Shown: piece by piece, positions 1-6,221 of the stretch | Layout of the letters: every line of letters begins with the position of its first letter | How positions within the stretch are numbered: the stretch's first letter is position 1 | NCBI GenBank assembly: GCA_020025035.1 | Contig: JAHHSU010000028.1 | Span: 1-14,714, forward strand | From: Thomasclavelia sp. | GTDB taxonomy: Bacteria; Bacillota_I; Bacilli_A; Erysipelotrichales; Coprobacillaceae | DNA: 14,714 bases | Reading direction: 5' to 3' | Notes under the pieces: generated by a model | Told to the model about the DNA's origin: nothing | The model's input: only the letters and a program-made list of their open reading frames with translations | Database searches by the model: none | Made by a program: the position numbers and the translations under genes

Positions 1-2
1 TA

Positions 3-122
3 TCAAAATATAGTAAAGATACAATTAAGCAAATAAAGAAATTTATAAGTGAATATCCAAGGAAGATATTTGATGGAAAGTCAGCTAATTATATGTACGA
101 GAAACTTTATGGTTCATACTGA
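3..122 (+). CDS. C-terminal end of a probable IS30-family transposase (partial)
   Basis: An open frame runs in from the left edge of the window and stops at TGA 120-122, giving about 39 residues. The tail reads SEYPRKIFDGKSANYMYEKL. The 'hYPRK' segment followed by a short stretch and a closing 'YEKL' resembles the end of IS30-type DDE transposases, where a similar block closes the integrase core. The catalytic residues would lie upstream and cannot be seen. Shortly after the stop comes CACTTACTATTGCAATTTAT, which looks like an IS30-type terminal sequence. In relatives the gene before pgk is often gap; here it is this element, so the glycolytic cluster may have been split by insertion. Family assignment is by recalled pattern only. 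It could be another DDE or integrase protein. Confidence 0.5.
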   Translation, partial: SKYSKDTIKQIKKFISEYPRKIFDGKSANYMYEKLYGSY

Positions 123-168
123 CACTTACTATTGCAATTTATAAAAATTTTAAAAGTTTGAAAATGAA

Positions 169-197
169 TTTACATCAATTAATAAGTTTGTTATAAT
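169..197 (+). promoter_or_regulatory. Sigma-A type promoter of pgk-tpiA
   Basis: TTTACA at 169-174, a 17-base spacer and a perfect TATAAT at 192-197 form a near-consensus vegetative promoter. The predicted start of transcription is about 15 bases before the pgk ribosome binding site CGGAGGTG (205-212). No operator or riboswitch is visible in the short leader. Confidence 0.8.
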
Positions 198-218
198 TTT
201 AACACGGAGGTGTTTTAT

Positions 219-1403
219 ATGGAAAAAAGAACAATTAGAGATTTAGATTTTAAAGGAAAAAAGGTACTAGTACGTGTAGATTTTAATGTACCTAGAGACA
301 AAGAAACAGGACAAATTACTAATAATAATAGGATTGTACAAGCATTGCCAACTATTCAATATTTAATTGATAATGGTGCAAAAGCTGTTGTATTGTTTTC
401 TCATTTAGGAAAAGTAAAAACAGAAGAGGATAAGGCTAAAAATGATTTATCTGTAGTTGCTCCTGAACTTTCAAAGTTATTAGGAAAAGATGTAGAATTT
501 ATAAATGCAACTAGAGGTGCATTATTAGAAAATGCAATTGCAAATGCAGATAATGGACATGTAATTTTAGTTCAAAATACTCGTTATGAACCTGGAGAAA
601 GTAAAAATGATGAAGAACTTGGTGCATATTGGGCATCATTAGGAGATGTATTTGTAGAAGATGCGTTTGGATCTGTTCATCGAGCACATGCTTCTACTGC
701 TGGGATACCAAAACATATACCTTCTGCTGTAGGATTTTTAGTAGAAAAGGAAATTGCATATATAGGAAAAGCGGTAAACGATCCAGTAAGACCATTAGTA
801 GCTATTTTAGGTGGTGCAAAAGTATCAGATAAAATTGCGGTGATTGAAAATTTATTAAAGGTAGCAGATAAAGTTATTGTAGGTGGTGGTATGTCATACA
901 CATTTGCAAAGGCAAAAGGATATAATATAGGAAATTCACTATGTGAAGAAGATAAAATTGATTTAGCAAAGTCATTTATTGAAAAAGGAAATGGTAAATT
1001 GATTTTACCAATTGATTCAGTATGTTCAAATAAATTTGGAATTGATGGGGATATTAAGGAATGTGGACAAGATGTACCAGATGGATATTTAGGATTAGAT
1101 ATTGGACCAAAAACAATTGAATTATTTAAAAAAGAATTAGAAGGAGCAAAAACTGTTATTTGGAATGGACCAATGGGTGTTTTTGAATTAGAACCGTTTG
1201 CAAAGGGAACAATTGCAATTTGTGAAGCATTAGCTAATTTACCAGATTGTAATACAATTATTGGTGGAGGAGATTCTGCTGCTGCTGTAATGCAACTAGG
1301 TTATACAGATAAGGTATCACACATTTCTACTGGTGGAGGAGCATCATTAGAATATATGGAAGGTAAGGCATTACCAGGTATTGTAGCAATTAGTGATAAA
1401 TAA
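219..1403 (+). CDS. pgk: Phosphoglycerate kinase
   Basis: Glycolytic enzyme that transfers the phosphate of 1,3-bisphosphoglycerate to ADP, giving ATP and 3-phosphoglycerate in the cytoplasm. The 394-residue length is that of a complete bacterial enzyme. Visible landmarks are RVDFNVP (19-25) and SHLGK (61-65) of the substrate-binding N domain, GGAKVSDK (198-205), NGPMG (316-320) and the nucleotide-loop GGGDSAAA (349-356). The start is ATG 219, placed 6 bases after the strong ribosome binding site CGGAGGTG. A GTG at 210 lies in frame but inside that site, so it is rejected. The SHLG motif continues KVKTEEDK rather than the common RPKG, a local variation. tpiA follows after 29 bases and is probably co-transcribed. 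Confidence 0.97.
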   Translation: MEKRTIRDLDFKGKKVLVRVDFNVPRDKETGQITNNNRIVQALPTIQYLIDNGAKAVVLFSHLGKVKTEEDKAKNDLSVVAPELSKLLGKDVEFINATRGALLENAIANADNGHVILVQNTRYEPGESKNDEELGAYWASLGDVFVEDAFGSVHRAHASTAGIPKHIPSAVGFLVEKEIAYIGKAVNDPVRPLVAILGGAKVSDKIAVIENLLKVADKVIVGGGMSYTFAKAKGYNIGNSLCEEDKIDLAKSFIEKGNGKLILPIDSVCSNKFGIDGDIKECGQDVPDGYLGLDIGPKTIELFKKELEGAKTVIWNGPMGVFELEPFAKGTIAICEALANLPDCNTIIGGGDSAAAVMQLGYTDKVSHISTGGGASLEYMEGKALPGIVAISDK

Positions 1404-1432
1404 TCATTAGTAGTAAATAAGGAGGGGGAAAC

Positions 1433-2176
1433 ATGAGAAAACCTATTATATTTGGAAATTGGAAAATGAATAAAACGATTGCTGAAGCAGTTGATTTTAT
1501 TCAAGCTGTAGATAAAGAAGTAAATAGTAGTGCAGATTGGGGAATTGCAGTTCCGTATTTAGCGTTAGAAAAATCAAATTCTATAGCAAGTAATCTAAAA
1601 ATAGCAGCACAAAATGTACATGGTAAAGATAATGGGGCATATACAGGGGAAATCAGTGTAGAAATGTTAAAAGAAATTGGAATTGAATGGGTTATTATAG
1701 GACATTCAGAAAGAAGACAATACTTTGGTGAAACAGACAAAACTGTAAACGAAAAAGTATTACAAGTATTGCATCATGATATTCAACCGATTGTATGTGT
1801 TGGAGAAACATTAGAACAATTTGAAGCTGGAATAACTGAATCTGTAGTACGTAAGCAAATTTTTATGGCATTAGAAGGTGTTTGTAAAGAATGCATGGAA
1901 AAAGTTGTGATTGCGTATGAACCTGTATGGGCTATTGGAACAGGAAAAACAGCAACAAATGAAATTGCACAAACAGTATGTGCCATTATACGAGATGAAA
2001 TTGCACATTTATTTGGAAATGATGTTGCATTAAAAGTAAGAATTCAATATGGTGGATCGGTAAAACCAGAAGGACTTAAGTCATTATTAGAACAACCAGA
2101 TATTGATGGTGCATTAGTAGGTGGAGCATCACTATCAAGTGATTCATATATTACAATGATTCATCAAATGGGATAA
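1433..2176 (+). CDS. tpiA: Triosephosphate isomerase
   Basis: Interconverts dihydroxyacetone phosphate and glyceraldehyde 3-phosphate. The 247-residue protein carries all catalytic marks of the TIM barrel: NWKMN with Lys11, HSERR with the electrophile His91, and the signature AYEPVWAIGTGK with the general base Glu163 and flexible loop 6, followed by YGGSV (206-210) that binds phosphate. The start follows the strong ribosome binding site AAGGAGGGGG. It is the second gene of the pgk operon, which ends in a hairpin overlapping its stop codon. Confidence 0.98.
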   Translation: MRKPIIFGNWKMNKTIAEAVDFIQAVDKEVNSSADWGIAVPYLALEKSNSIASNLKIAAQNVHGKDNGAYTGEISVEMLKEIGIEWVIIGHSERRQYFGETDKTVNEKVLQVLHHDIQPIVCVGETLEQFEAGITESVVRKQIFMALEGVCKECMEKVVIAYEPVWAIGTGKTATNEIAQTVCAIIRDEIAHLFGNDVALKVRIQYGGSVKPEGLKSLLEQPDIDGALVGGASLSSDSYITMIHQMG

Positions 2177-2204
2177 AGAAATCAATTTATTGGTTTCTTT
2201 TTTT
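2175..2204 (+). terminator. Rho-independent terminator after tpiA
   Basis: The arms 2175-2186 (AAAGAAATCAAT) and 2189-2200 (ATTGGTTTCTTT) form an AT-rich stem with one G-U pair, followed by a T run to 2204. It begins inside the tpiA stop codon. GC content is low, so efficiency is uncertain. Confidence 0.65.
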
Positions 2205-2306
2205 AGATTCATGATGAATAAAAATTAATTTTACACATATGTAGATATGTTGAAAATATGACAAAATAATTCATCGTGTTTTGATACACTATTATTGGTG
2301 ATACAA

Positions 2307-2501
2307 ATGAAAATAAGAAAGCATTTTGGAATTATGTTAATAATAACAAGTTTGTTATTTATGATTACTGGTTCTTCTAAGCCTGAAGTCGTATTATCAA
2401 AACTAGCAATATTTGTAGAAAGATATTGGACCATAGGCATTTTAATTCTAGGTGTATACATCTATACAAGACCACAAAATAATAAAACAAGAAATAAATA
2501 A
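2307..2501 (+). CDS. Small two-helix membrane protein of unknown function
   Basis: A 64-residue protein that I do not recognise. It has a short basic N-terminus (KIRKH), a hydrophobic segment at about 8-21, a connecting loop with charged residues (about 24-39), a second hydrophobic segment at about 41-54 and a basic tail (TRPQNNKTRNK). This predicts two membrane-spanning helices with both ends probably cytoplasmic. ATG 2307 is preferred because GGTGAT at 2297-2302 provides a weak ribosome binding site 4 bases upstream; in-frame TTG 2295 and GTG 2298 lack any such site. It sits alone between the tpiA terminator and the gpmI promoter, so it is not clearly part of either unit. Codon use looks like its neighbours. 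It could be spurious, but the hydrophobic pattern argues for a real gene. Confidence 0.55.
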   Translation: MKIRKHFGIMLIITSLLFMITGSSKPEVVLSKLAIFVERYWTIGILILGVYIYTRPQNNKTRNK

Positions 2502-2528
2502 TCGTTCTTTAAATACTACTTATTTATA

Positions 2529-2558
2529 TTGGATATTATAGAATAAATATTGTATAAT
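2529..2558 (+). promoter_or_regulatory. Sigma-A type promoter of gpmI
   Basis: TTGGAT at 2529-2534, an 18-base spacer and a perfect TATAAT at 2553-2558, placed 24 bases before the gpmI start. It sits downstream of the small membrane protein gene, suggesting gpmI is transcribed on its own. Confidence 0.65.
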
Positions 2559-2582
2559 ATTTAATAATGAGGAGGTATTATA

Positions 2583-4106
2583 ATGAAAAAAAGACCAATT
2601 GTATTATGTATTTTAGATGGGTATGGATTAAGTAATTGTGTAAAAGGAAATGCGGTAAAACTTGCTAATACCCCTAATTTAGATGATTTAATGAGTATTT
2701 ATCCGACTACTACAATTCAGGCAAGTGGAAGTCCTGTAGGATTACCTGAAGGACAAATGGGTAATAGTGAAGTAGGGCATTTAAATATTGGTGCAGGAAG
2801 AATCGTATATCAATCATTAACATTGATTAATAAAGCAGTAGAAGATGGAAGTTTTTTTAAAAACGAAAAAATTCTTAAAGCAATTCAACATGCAAAAGAA
2901 CATCATTCTAAATTTCATATTATGGGATTATTATCAAATGGTGGGGTGCATTCTTCTAATGAACATATTTATGCATTATTAGAGATGGCAAAACGTGAAG
3001 GATTAAAAGATGTATATGTTCATGCATTTTTAGATGGTCGAGATGTTGCTCCTGATAGTGCAATAGATTTTGTAAAAGAATTAGAAGAGAAAATTAAGGA
3101 AATTGGTGTAGGTAAGATTTCAGTTTTAGCAGGACGTTATTATGCTATGGATCGCGACAAAAGATTTGAACGTTTAAATTTAGCTTATGATGCAATGGTA
3201 AATCATCAAGGAGAATCGTTTACTTCTGCTATTGAATATATTGAAAATAGTTATGCCAAAGGGACTTATGATGAATTTGTTATTCCTGCATATAATGCAA
3301 GTATTGATGGTTGCATTAGTGATAATGATGCAGTTGTTTTTGCAAATTTTAGACCAGATCGTGCAATGCAACTAGCTAATATATTAACTGCTGATGTATA
3401 TGAAGAATATAAACCAACTAATAGACCTAAAAACTTAGATTTTGTTTGTATGATGAAATATGCAGATACAGTAAATGGAGATATTGCATTTTCACTACCT
3501 GAATTAAATAATACATTAGGAGATTATTTATCATCACAAGGATTAAAGCAATTAAGAATTGCTGAAACAGAGAAATATGCTCATGTTACTTTTTTCTTTG
3601 ATGGTGGAGTAGATAAAGAAATAGAAGGTGCAACACGTGTATTAGTTAATTCACCTAAAGTTGCCACATATGATTTGCAACCTGAAATGTCAGCATACAA
3701 GGTTAAAGATCAGTTGATTCAGGAACTTGATAAAGACATTTATGATGTCGTTATTGTAAACTTTGCAAATTGTGATATGGTAGGTCATACTGGTGTTATT
3801 CCTGCTGCAATTAAGGCAGTAGAAGTAGTGGATGATTGTGTTGGAGACGTTTATGATAAGGTACTAGAATTAGGAGGTACAATGTTAATTACTGCAGATC
3901 ATGGTAATAGTGAAACATTATTAGACGAAGAAAATAATCCATATACTGCACATACAACAAACAAAGTGCCATTCATTTTAACCAATACTCATTTAGAGTT
4001 AAAAGAAGATGGAAAGCTTGGAGATTTAGCACCAACTATTATTCAATTACTAGGCTTAGCTAAGCCTCAAGAAATGACAGGAGAAAGTTTAATAAAACAA
4101 GGTTAG
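2583..4106 (+). CDS. gpmI: 2,3-bisphosphoglycerate-independent phosphoglycerate mutase
   Basis: Converts 3-phosphoglycerate to 2-phosphoglycerate with two manganese ions and a phosphoserine intermediate. The 507-residue length is typical. The alkaline-phosphatase-like domain starts with LCILDGYG (metal ligand Asp12), and MGNSEVGH holds the nucleophile Ser62. NGGVHS, the DGRDV stretch and AGRYYAMDRD belong to the inserted phosphotransferase domain. ITADHGNSE and YTAHTTNKVPF near the end supply the remaining metal ligands. The strong site GAGGAGG lies 7 bases before the start. In relatives gpmI often follows tpiA directly and precedes eno. Here a small membrane protein gene and a separate promoter lie between, and no eno follows. 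The last codons form the 5' arm of the terminator. Confidence 0.97.
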   Translation: MKKRPIVLCILDGYGLSNCVKGNAVKLANTPNLDDLMSIYPTTTIQASGSPVGLPEGQMGNSEVGHLNIGAGRIVYQSLTLINKAVEDGSFFKNEKILKAIQHAKEHHSKFHIMGLLSNGGVHSSNEHIYALLEMAKREGLKDVYVHAFLDGRDVAPDSAIDFVKELEEKIKEIGVGKISVLAGRYYAMDRDKRFERLNLAYDAMVNHQGESFTSAIEYIENSYAKGTYDEFVIPAYNASIDGCISDNDAVVFANFRPDRAMQLANILTADVYEEYKPTNRPKNLDFVCMMKYADTVNGDIAFSLPELNNTLGDYLSSQGLKQLRIAETEKYAHVTFFFDGGVDKEIEGATRVLVNSPKVATYDLQPEMSAYKVKDQLIQELDKDIYDVVIVNFANCDMVGHTGVIPAAIKAVEVVDDCVGDVYDKVLELGGTMLITADHGNSETLLDEENNPYTAHTTNKVPFILTNTHLELKEDGKLGDLAPTIIQLLGLAKPQEMTGESLIKQG

Positions 4107-4120
4107 CCTTGTTTTATTTT
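4091..4120 (+). terminator. Strong rho-independent terminator overlapping the end of gpmI
   Basis: A perfect 12-base stem: AATAAAACAAGG (4091-4102), loop TTAG (4103-4106), CCTTGTTTTATT (4107-4118), then TT. The gpmI stop TAG is inside the four-base loop, so the 5' arm is coding sequence. Confidence 0.88.
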
Positions 4121-4153
4121 ATTATAAAATTTCTAATAAAGTATTCAAATTCA

Positions 4154-4192
4154 TTGTATTATATTAAGATAATTCGTATACTATAGAGTATA
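4154..4192 (+). promoter_or_regulatory. Sigma-A type promoter with overlapping inverted repeat
   Basis: TTGTAT at 4154-4159, a 17-base spacer and TATACT at 4177-4182. The -10 box is also the left arm of an inverted repeat TATACT-ATAG-AGTATA (4177-4192), which ends where the ribosome binding site begins. The repeat could be an operator or a chance AT-rich palindrome. This promoter would drive the operon from the phosphodiesterase gene to murE. Confidence 0.65.
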
Positions 4193-4205
4193 AGGAGTGA
4201 AATGT

Positions 4206-4916
4206 ATGAAAATTTATGCTCATAGAGGTGCAAGTGATCAATATCCAGAAAATACAATGCTTGCATTTAAAAAAGCAATTGAACAAGGAGCAGATGGTAT
4301 AGAAACAGATGTTCACTTAACTAAAGATAATGTTTTGGTACTTATTCATGATGAAACAATAGATCGCACATCTAATGGACAAGGGTGGATAAAAGATTAC
4401 ACATATGAGGAATTACTTCAATTTGATTTTAGTCATCATCAATCAAATATAAAACAAAATATCCCTCGATTAGAAGAATTACTTGATTTAGTTAAAAAAA
4501 GTAATATTGGATTAAATATAGAATTAAAAACAGATTGTATTGATTATAAAGGAATAGAAGCTAAAACTGTTGAGCTTGTTAAACAATATGACTTATTAGA
4601 TTCTGTAATTTTTTCATCATTTAATATAGAAACATTAATTCATTTAATGAAAATTGAACCAAATGCAAAGACTGGATATTTATTTGAAAGAAACTTTGCA
4701 GATCAACTAATGAAGGCAAAACATTATCATATTCATTATTTGCATCCTAGACATACTCTTTTATTAGATAAAGTTGTTAAACTTAGTAATGAAAATGGTT
4801 TTTTATTAAATGTATGGACAGTTAATCATATTGATGAAATTAAAAAAATGAAAGATTTTGGAGTAACGATTTGTATTACAAATTGTGTTTCTTTAGCAAA
4901 ATCTATAGGGGAATAA
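4206..4916 (+). CDS. Glycerophosphodiester phosphodiesterase family protein
   Basis: Member of the GDPD TIM-barrel family, which hydrolyses glycerophosphodiesters from lipid turnover to glycerol 3-phosphate and an alcohol. The 236-residue protein starts at once with the catalytic HRG (His6, Arg7), followed by YPENT (13-17), the metal-binding pair in GIETDV (Glu33, Asp35) and the second catalytic His48 in LIHDE. WTVNH near the C-terminus is also typical. No signal peptide is present, so a cytoplasmic UgpQ-like role is likely. ATG 4206 is chosen because AAGGAGTG (4192-4199) sits 6 bases before it; the in-frame GTG at 4197 is part of that site. One base separates its stop from rqcP, so the two are probably translationally linked. 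The exact substrate cannot be read from sequence. Confidence 0.9.
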   Translation: MKIYAHRGASDQYPENTMLAFKKAIEQGADGIETDVHLTKDNVLVLIHDETIDRTSNGQGWIKDYTYEELLQFDFSHHQSNIKQNIPRLEELLDLVKKSNIGLNIELKTDCIDYKGIEAKTVELVKQYDLLDSVIFSSFNIETLIHLMKIEPNAKTGYLFERNFADQLMKAKHYHIHYLHPRHTLLLDKVVKLSNENGFLLNVWTVNHIDEIKKMKDFGVTICITNCVSLAKSIGE

Positions 4917-4917
4917 G

Positions 4918-5184
4918 ATGAGATTAGATAAATTTTTGAAAGTTTCTAGAATTATAAAAAGAAGAACGTTGTCTAAAGAAATAAGTCAAAATAATCGTGT
5001 GATGGTAAATGGTAAAATGGCTAAACCGGCAACTAGACTAAAAATTGGTGATATTTTGACTATTGAATTTGGTACAAAACGACTAGTTGTAAAAGTAGTA
5101 GAGTTAAAGGAACATGTATTAAAAAATGATAGTCATATGCTTTATGAAATTATACGTGAGGAAAAAATTGAAATAATGGAATAA
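4918..5184 (+). CDS. rqcP: RqcP, S4-domain ribosome quality-control factor (YabO)
   Basis: An 88-residue S4 RNA-binding protein. The fold is visible from MRLDKFLK through IIKRRT and a VMVNGK segment to KIGDIL. In Bacillus this protein works with RqcH on stalled 50S subunits, stabilising the peptidyl-tRNA during alanine tailing. Length and neighbourhood (followed by yabP, yabQ and divIC) match the Bacillus yabO locus, which supports this over the longer heat-shock Hsp15. ATG 4918 is one base after the previous stop, with AGGGGA just upstream. The rqcH partner is not in this window. Confidence 0.9.
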   Translation: MRLDKFLKVSRIIKRRTLSKEISQNNRVMVNGKMAKPATRLKIGDILTIEFGTKRLVVKVVELKEHVLKNDSHMLYEIIREEKIEIME

Positions 5185-5222
5185 ATGAACTACTCTTTTC
5201 ATATGCTACGAATGAAAGGAGT
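5179..5222 (+). promoter_or_regulatory. Sigma-E-like promoter nested in a hairpin that covers the yabP ribosome binding site
   Basis: GAATAAA (5179-5185), a 14-base spacer and CATATGCTA (5200-5208) fit the mother-cell sigma-E/K pattern (CATAnnnTA at -10). The same stretch forms an 11-base hairpin: ACTCTTTTCAT (5192-5202), a 9-base loop and ATGAAAGGAGT (5212-5222), with one G-U pair. The 3' arm contains the yabP ribosome binding site AAAGGAG (5215-5221). A start from this promoter would fall near 5213-5215, after the 5' arm. yabP is a known sigma-E target in Bacillus. Confidence 0.6.
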
Positions 5223-5228
5223 GTTACA

Positions 5229-5522
5229 ATGGATAACAATATACGATTTGAACATGCCCCTTTTCATCATGTTTACTTGAAAGATAGAAAAACTGTTGAA
5301 TTAACTGGGGTGAAAAAAATAGAAAGCTTTGATTCAATTGAATTTTTAATTGAAACCTCATTAGGATTTTTAAATATTATTGGTAGTGAACTTGGATTAA
5401 TTAAGTATGACCAAGAAAAAGGTGAAGTTGGTATTAAAGGGAATATTGATTCTATGAGCTACATTACAAATAAGAAAAAAAGTATGCAAAAAGATAAAAT
5501 GTTAGGGAAATTACTGAAGTAA
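5229..5522 (+). CDS. yabP: Spore protein YabP
   Basis: A 97-residue protein of the YabP family, made in the mother cell during sporulation and needed, with YabQ, for normal cortex formation in Bacillus. Family features are the N-terminal HHVYLKDRKTVELTGV, the central pattern IESFDSIEFLIET with GFLNIIG, and the closing KGNIDSMSYI. There is no membrane segment. It follows rqcP after a 44-base gap that holds the promoter and hairpin described separately. Its stop TAA shares one base with the yabQ start (TAATG), so yabQ translation is probably coupled to it. The C-terminal lysine-rich tail after residue 82 is poorly conserved in character. Confidence 0.9.
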   Translation: MDNNIRFEHAPFHHVYLKDRKTVELTGVKKIESFDSIEFLIETSLGFLNIIGSELGLIKYDQEKGEVGIKGNIDSMSYITNKKKSMQKDKMLGKLLK

Positions 5523-5932
5523 TGGAACTTATTATACAAATTAAAAGCCTAGTAATATCATGTTTACTAGGTATTTTTATCTCAATGACATATAGCTTTA
5601 TTAATCGTTTATTTTACCGATTAAGAAGAAATATTTTAAGGTATATTATAGAGATTATAATGATGATTTGTTTTAGTTACGTATATGTAATTACTGTAGT
5701 ATATGTTAATGATGGAATAATTACTTTGTATATGATGATTACATTTTTAATTGGTATTTATTTATATGAAAAATATTATGCGAAACATTTTTTAGTGTTA
5801 TATGAAGCAATATTAAGATTGCTTCGCTATATTTTATCACCATTCATATTTATTTTTCGTAAAATTTGTGTTATATTAAAGAAAATAAGAAATAGGGTGA
5901 TAAGATGGCAAAGAAAAAAAAGAAAAAAATAA
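5522..5932 (+). CDS. yabQ: Spore cortex biosynthesis membrane protein YabQ
   Basis: A 136-residue membrane protein. Hydrophobic stretches at about 5-27, 40-62 and 66-84 predict three helices, with a possible fourth near 100-118, followed by a very basic tail (RWQRKKRKK). YabQ locates to the forespore outer membrane in Bacillus and is essential for cortex synthesis. The assignment rests on position between yabP and divIC plus topology, since sequence conservation in the family is weak. It is clearly shorter than the Bacillus protein, mainly through loss of C-terminal sequence. Its last 28 bases overlap divIC in another frame, and the poly-lysine tails of both proteins come from the same A-rich run. 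Confidence 0.82.
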   Translation: MELIIQIKSLVISCLLGIFISMTYSFINRLFYRLRRNILRYIIEIIMMICFSYVYVITVVYVNDGIITLYMMITFLIGIYLYEKYYAKHFLVLYEAILRLLRYILSPFIFIFRKICVILKKIRNRVIRWQRKKRKK

Positions 5933-6219
5933 ACTATAGTAATATTAGAGGATTATTGTACATTATGACTAGTTTTGTATTAATTAGTGTAATGGTATTT
6001 AATTATTATTCAAAAGTCTCTGTGCCAACTACGATAATGAATCAAACTATTGAAAAAAAAGAATCACTTGAAGAAGAAAAAAGTAAATTACAAGCTGAGC
6101 TTGATGCATTAAATGATCCTAATTATATTACAAAATATGCAAGAGAAAAATTTGTTTTTACACGTGAAGGAGAGACTGTTATTTTATTACCACAAGAAGA
6201 AGGAAAAGATGGAGAATAG
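5905..6219 (+). CDS. divIC: Septum formation initiator family protein DivIC (FtsB-like)
   Basis: A 104-residue single-pass division protein. It has a lysine-rich cytoplasmic start (AKKKKKK), a membrane helix at about 15-33, an extracytoplasmic coiled coil at about 45-70 rich in Glu, Lys and Leu, and the family's closing block NDPNYITKYAREKFVFTREGE. DivIC forms a complex with FtsL and DivIB at the septum. ATG 5905 follows AGGGTGAT and lies inside the end of yabQ, so some translational coupling is likely. Its stop is 2 bases before murE, whose ribosome binding site GGAG lies in the divIC end. Confidence 0.92.
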   Translation: MAKKKKKKINYSNIRGLLYIMTSFVLISVMVFNYYSKVSVPTTIMNQTIEKKESLEEEKSKLQAELDALNDPNYITKYAREKFVFTREGETVILLPQEEGKDGE

Positions 6220-6221
6220 TA

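Noticed and set aside
210..218. GTG start for pgk three codons upstream
   Set aside because: The GTG is part of the ribosome binding site CGGAGGTG; ATG 219 has ideal spacing and fits the family N-terminus.
677..1986. Minus-strand and alternative-frame open frames inside pgk and tpiA
   Set aside because: They lie fully inside strongly conserved genes, lack ribosome binding sites and give low-complexity proteins.
2235..2250. Inverted repeat ACATAT-GTAG-ATATGT
   Set aside because: Short AT-rich palindrome without a nearby promoter box in a convincing position; expected by chance in this composition.
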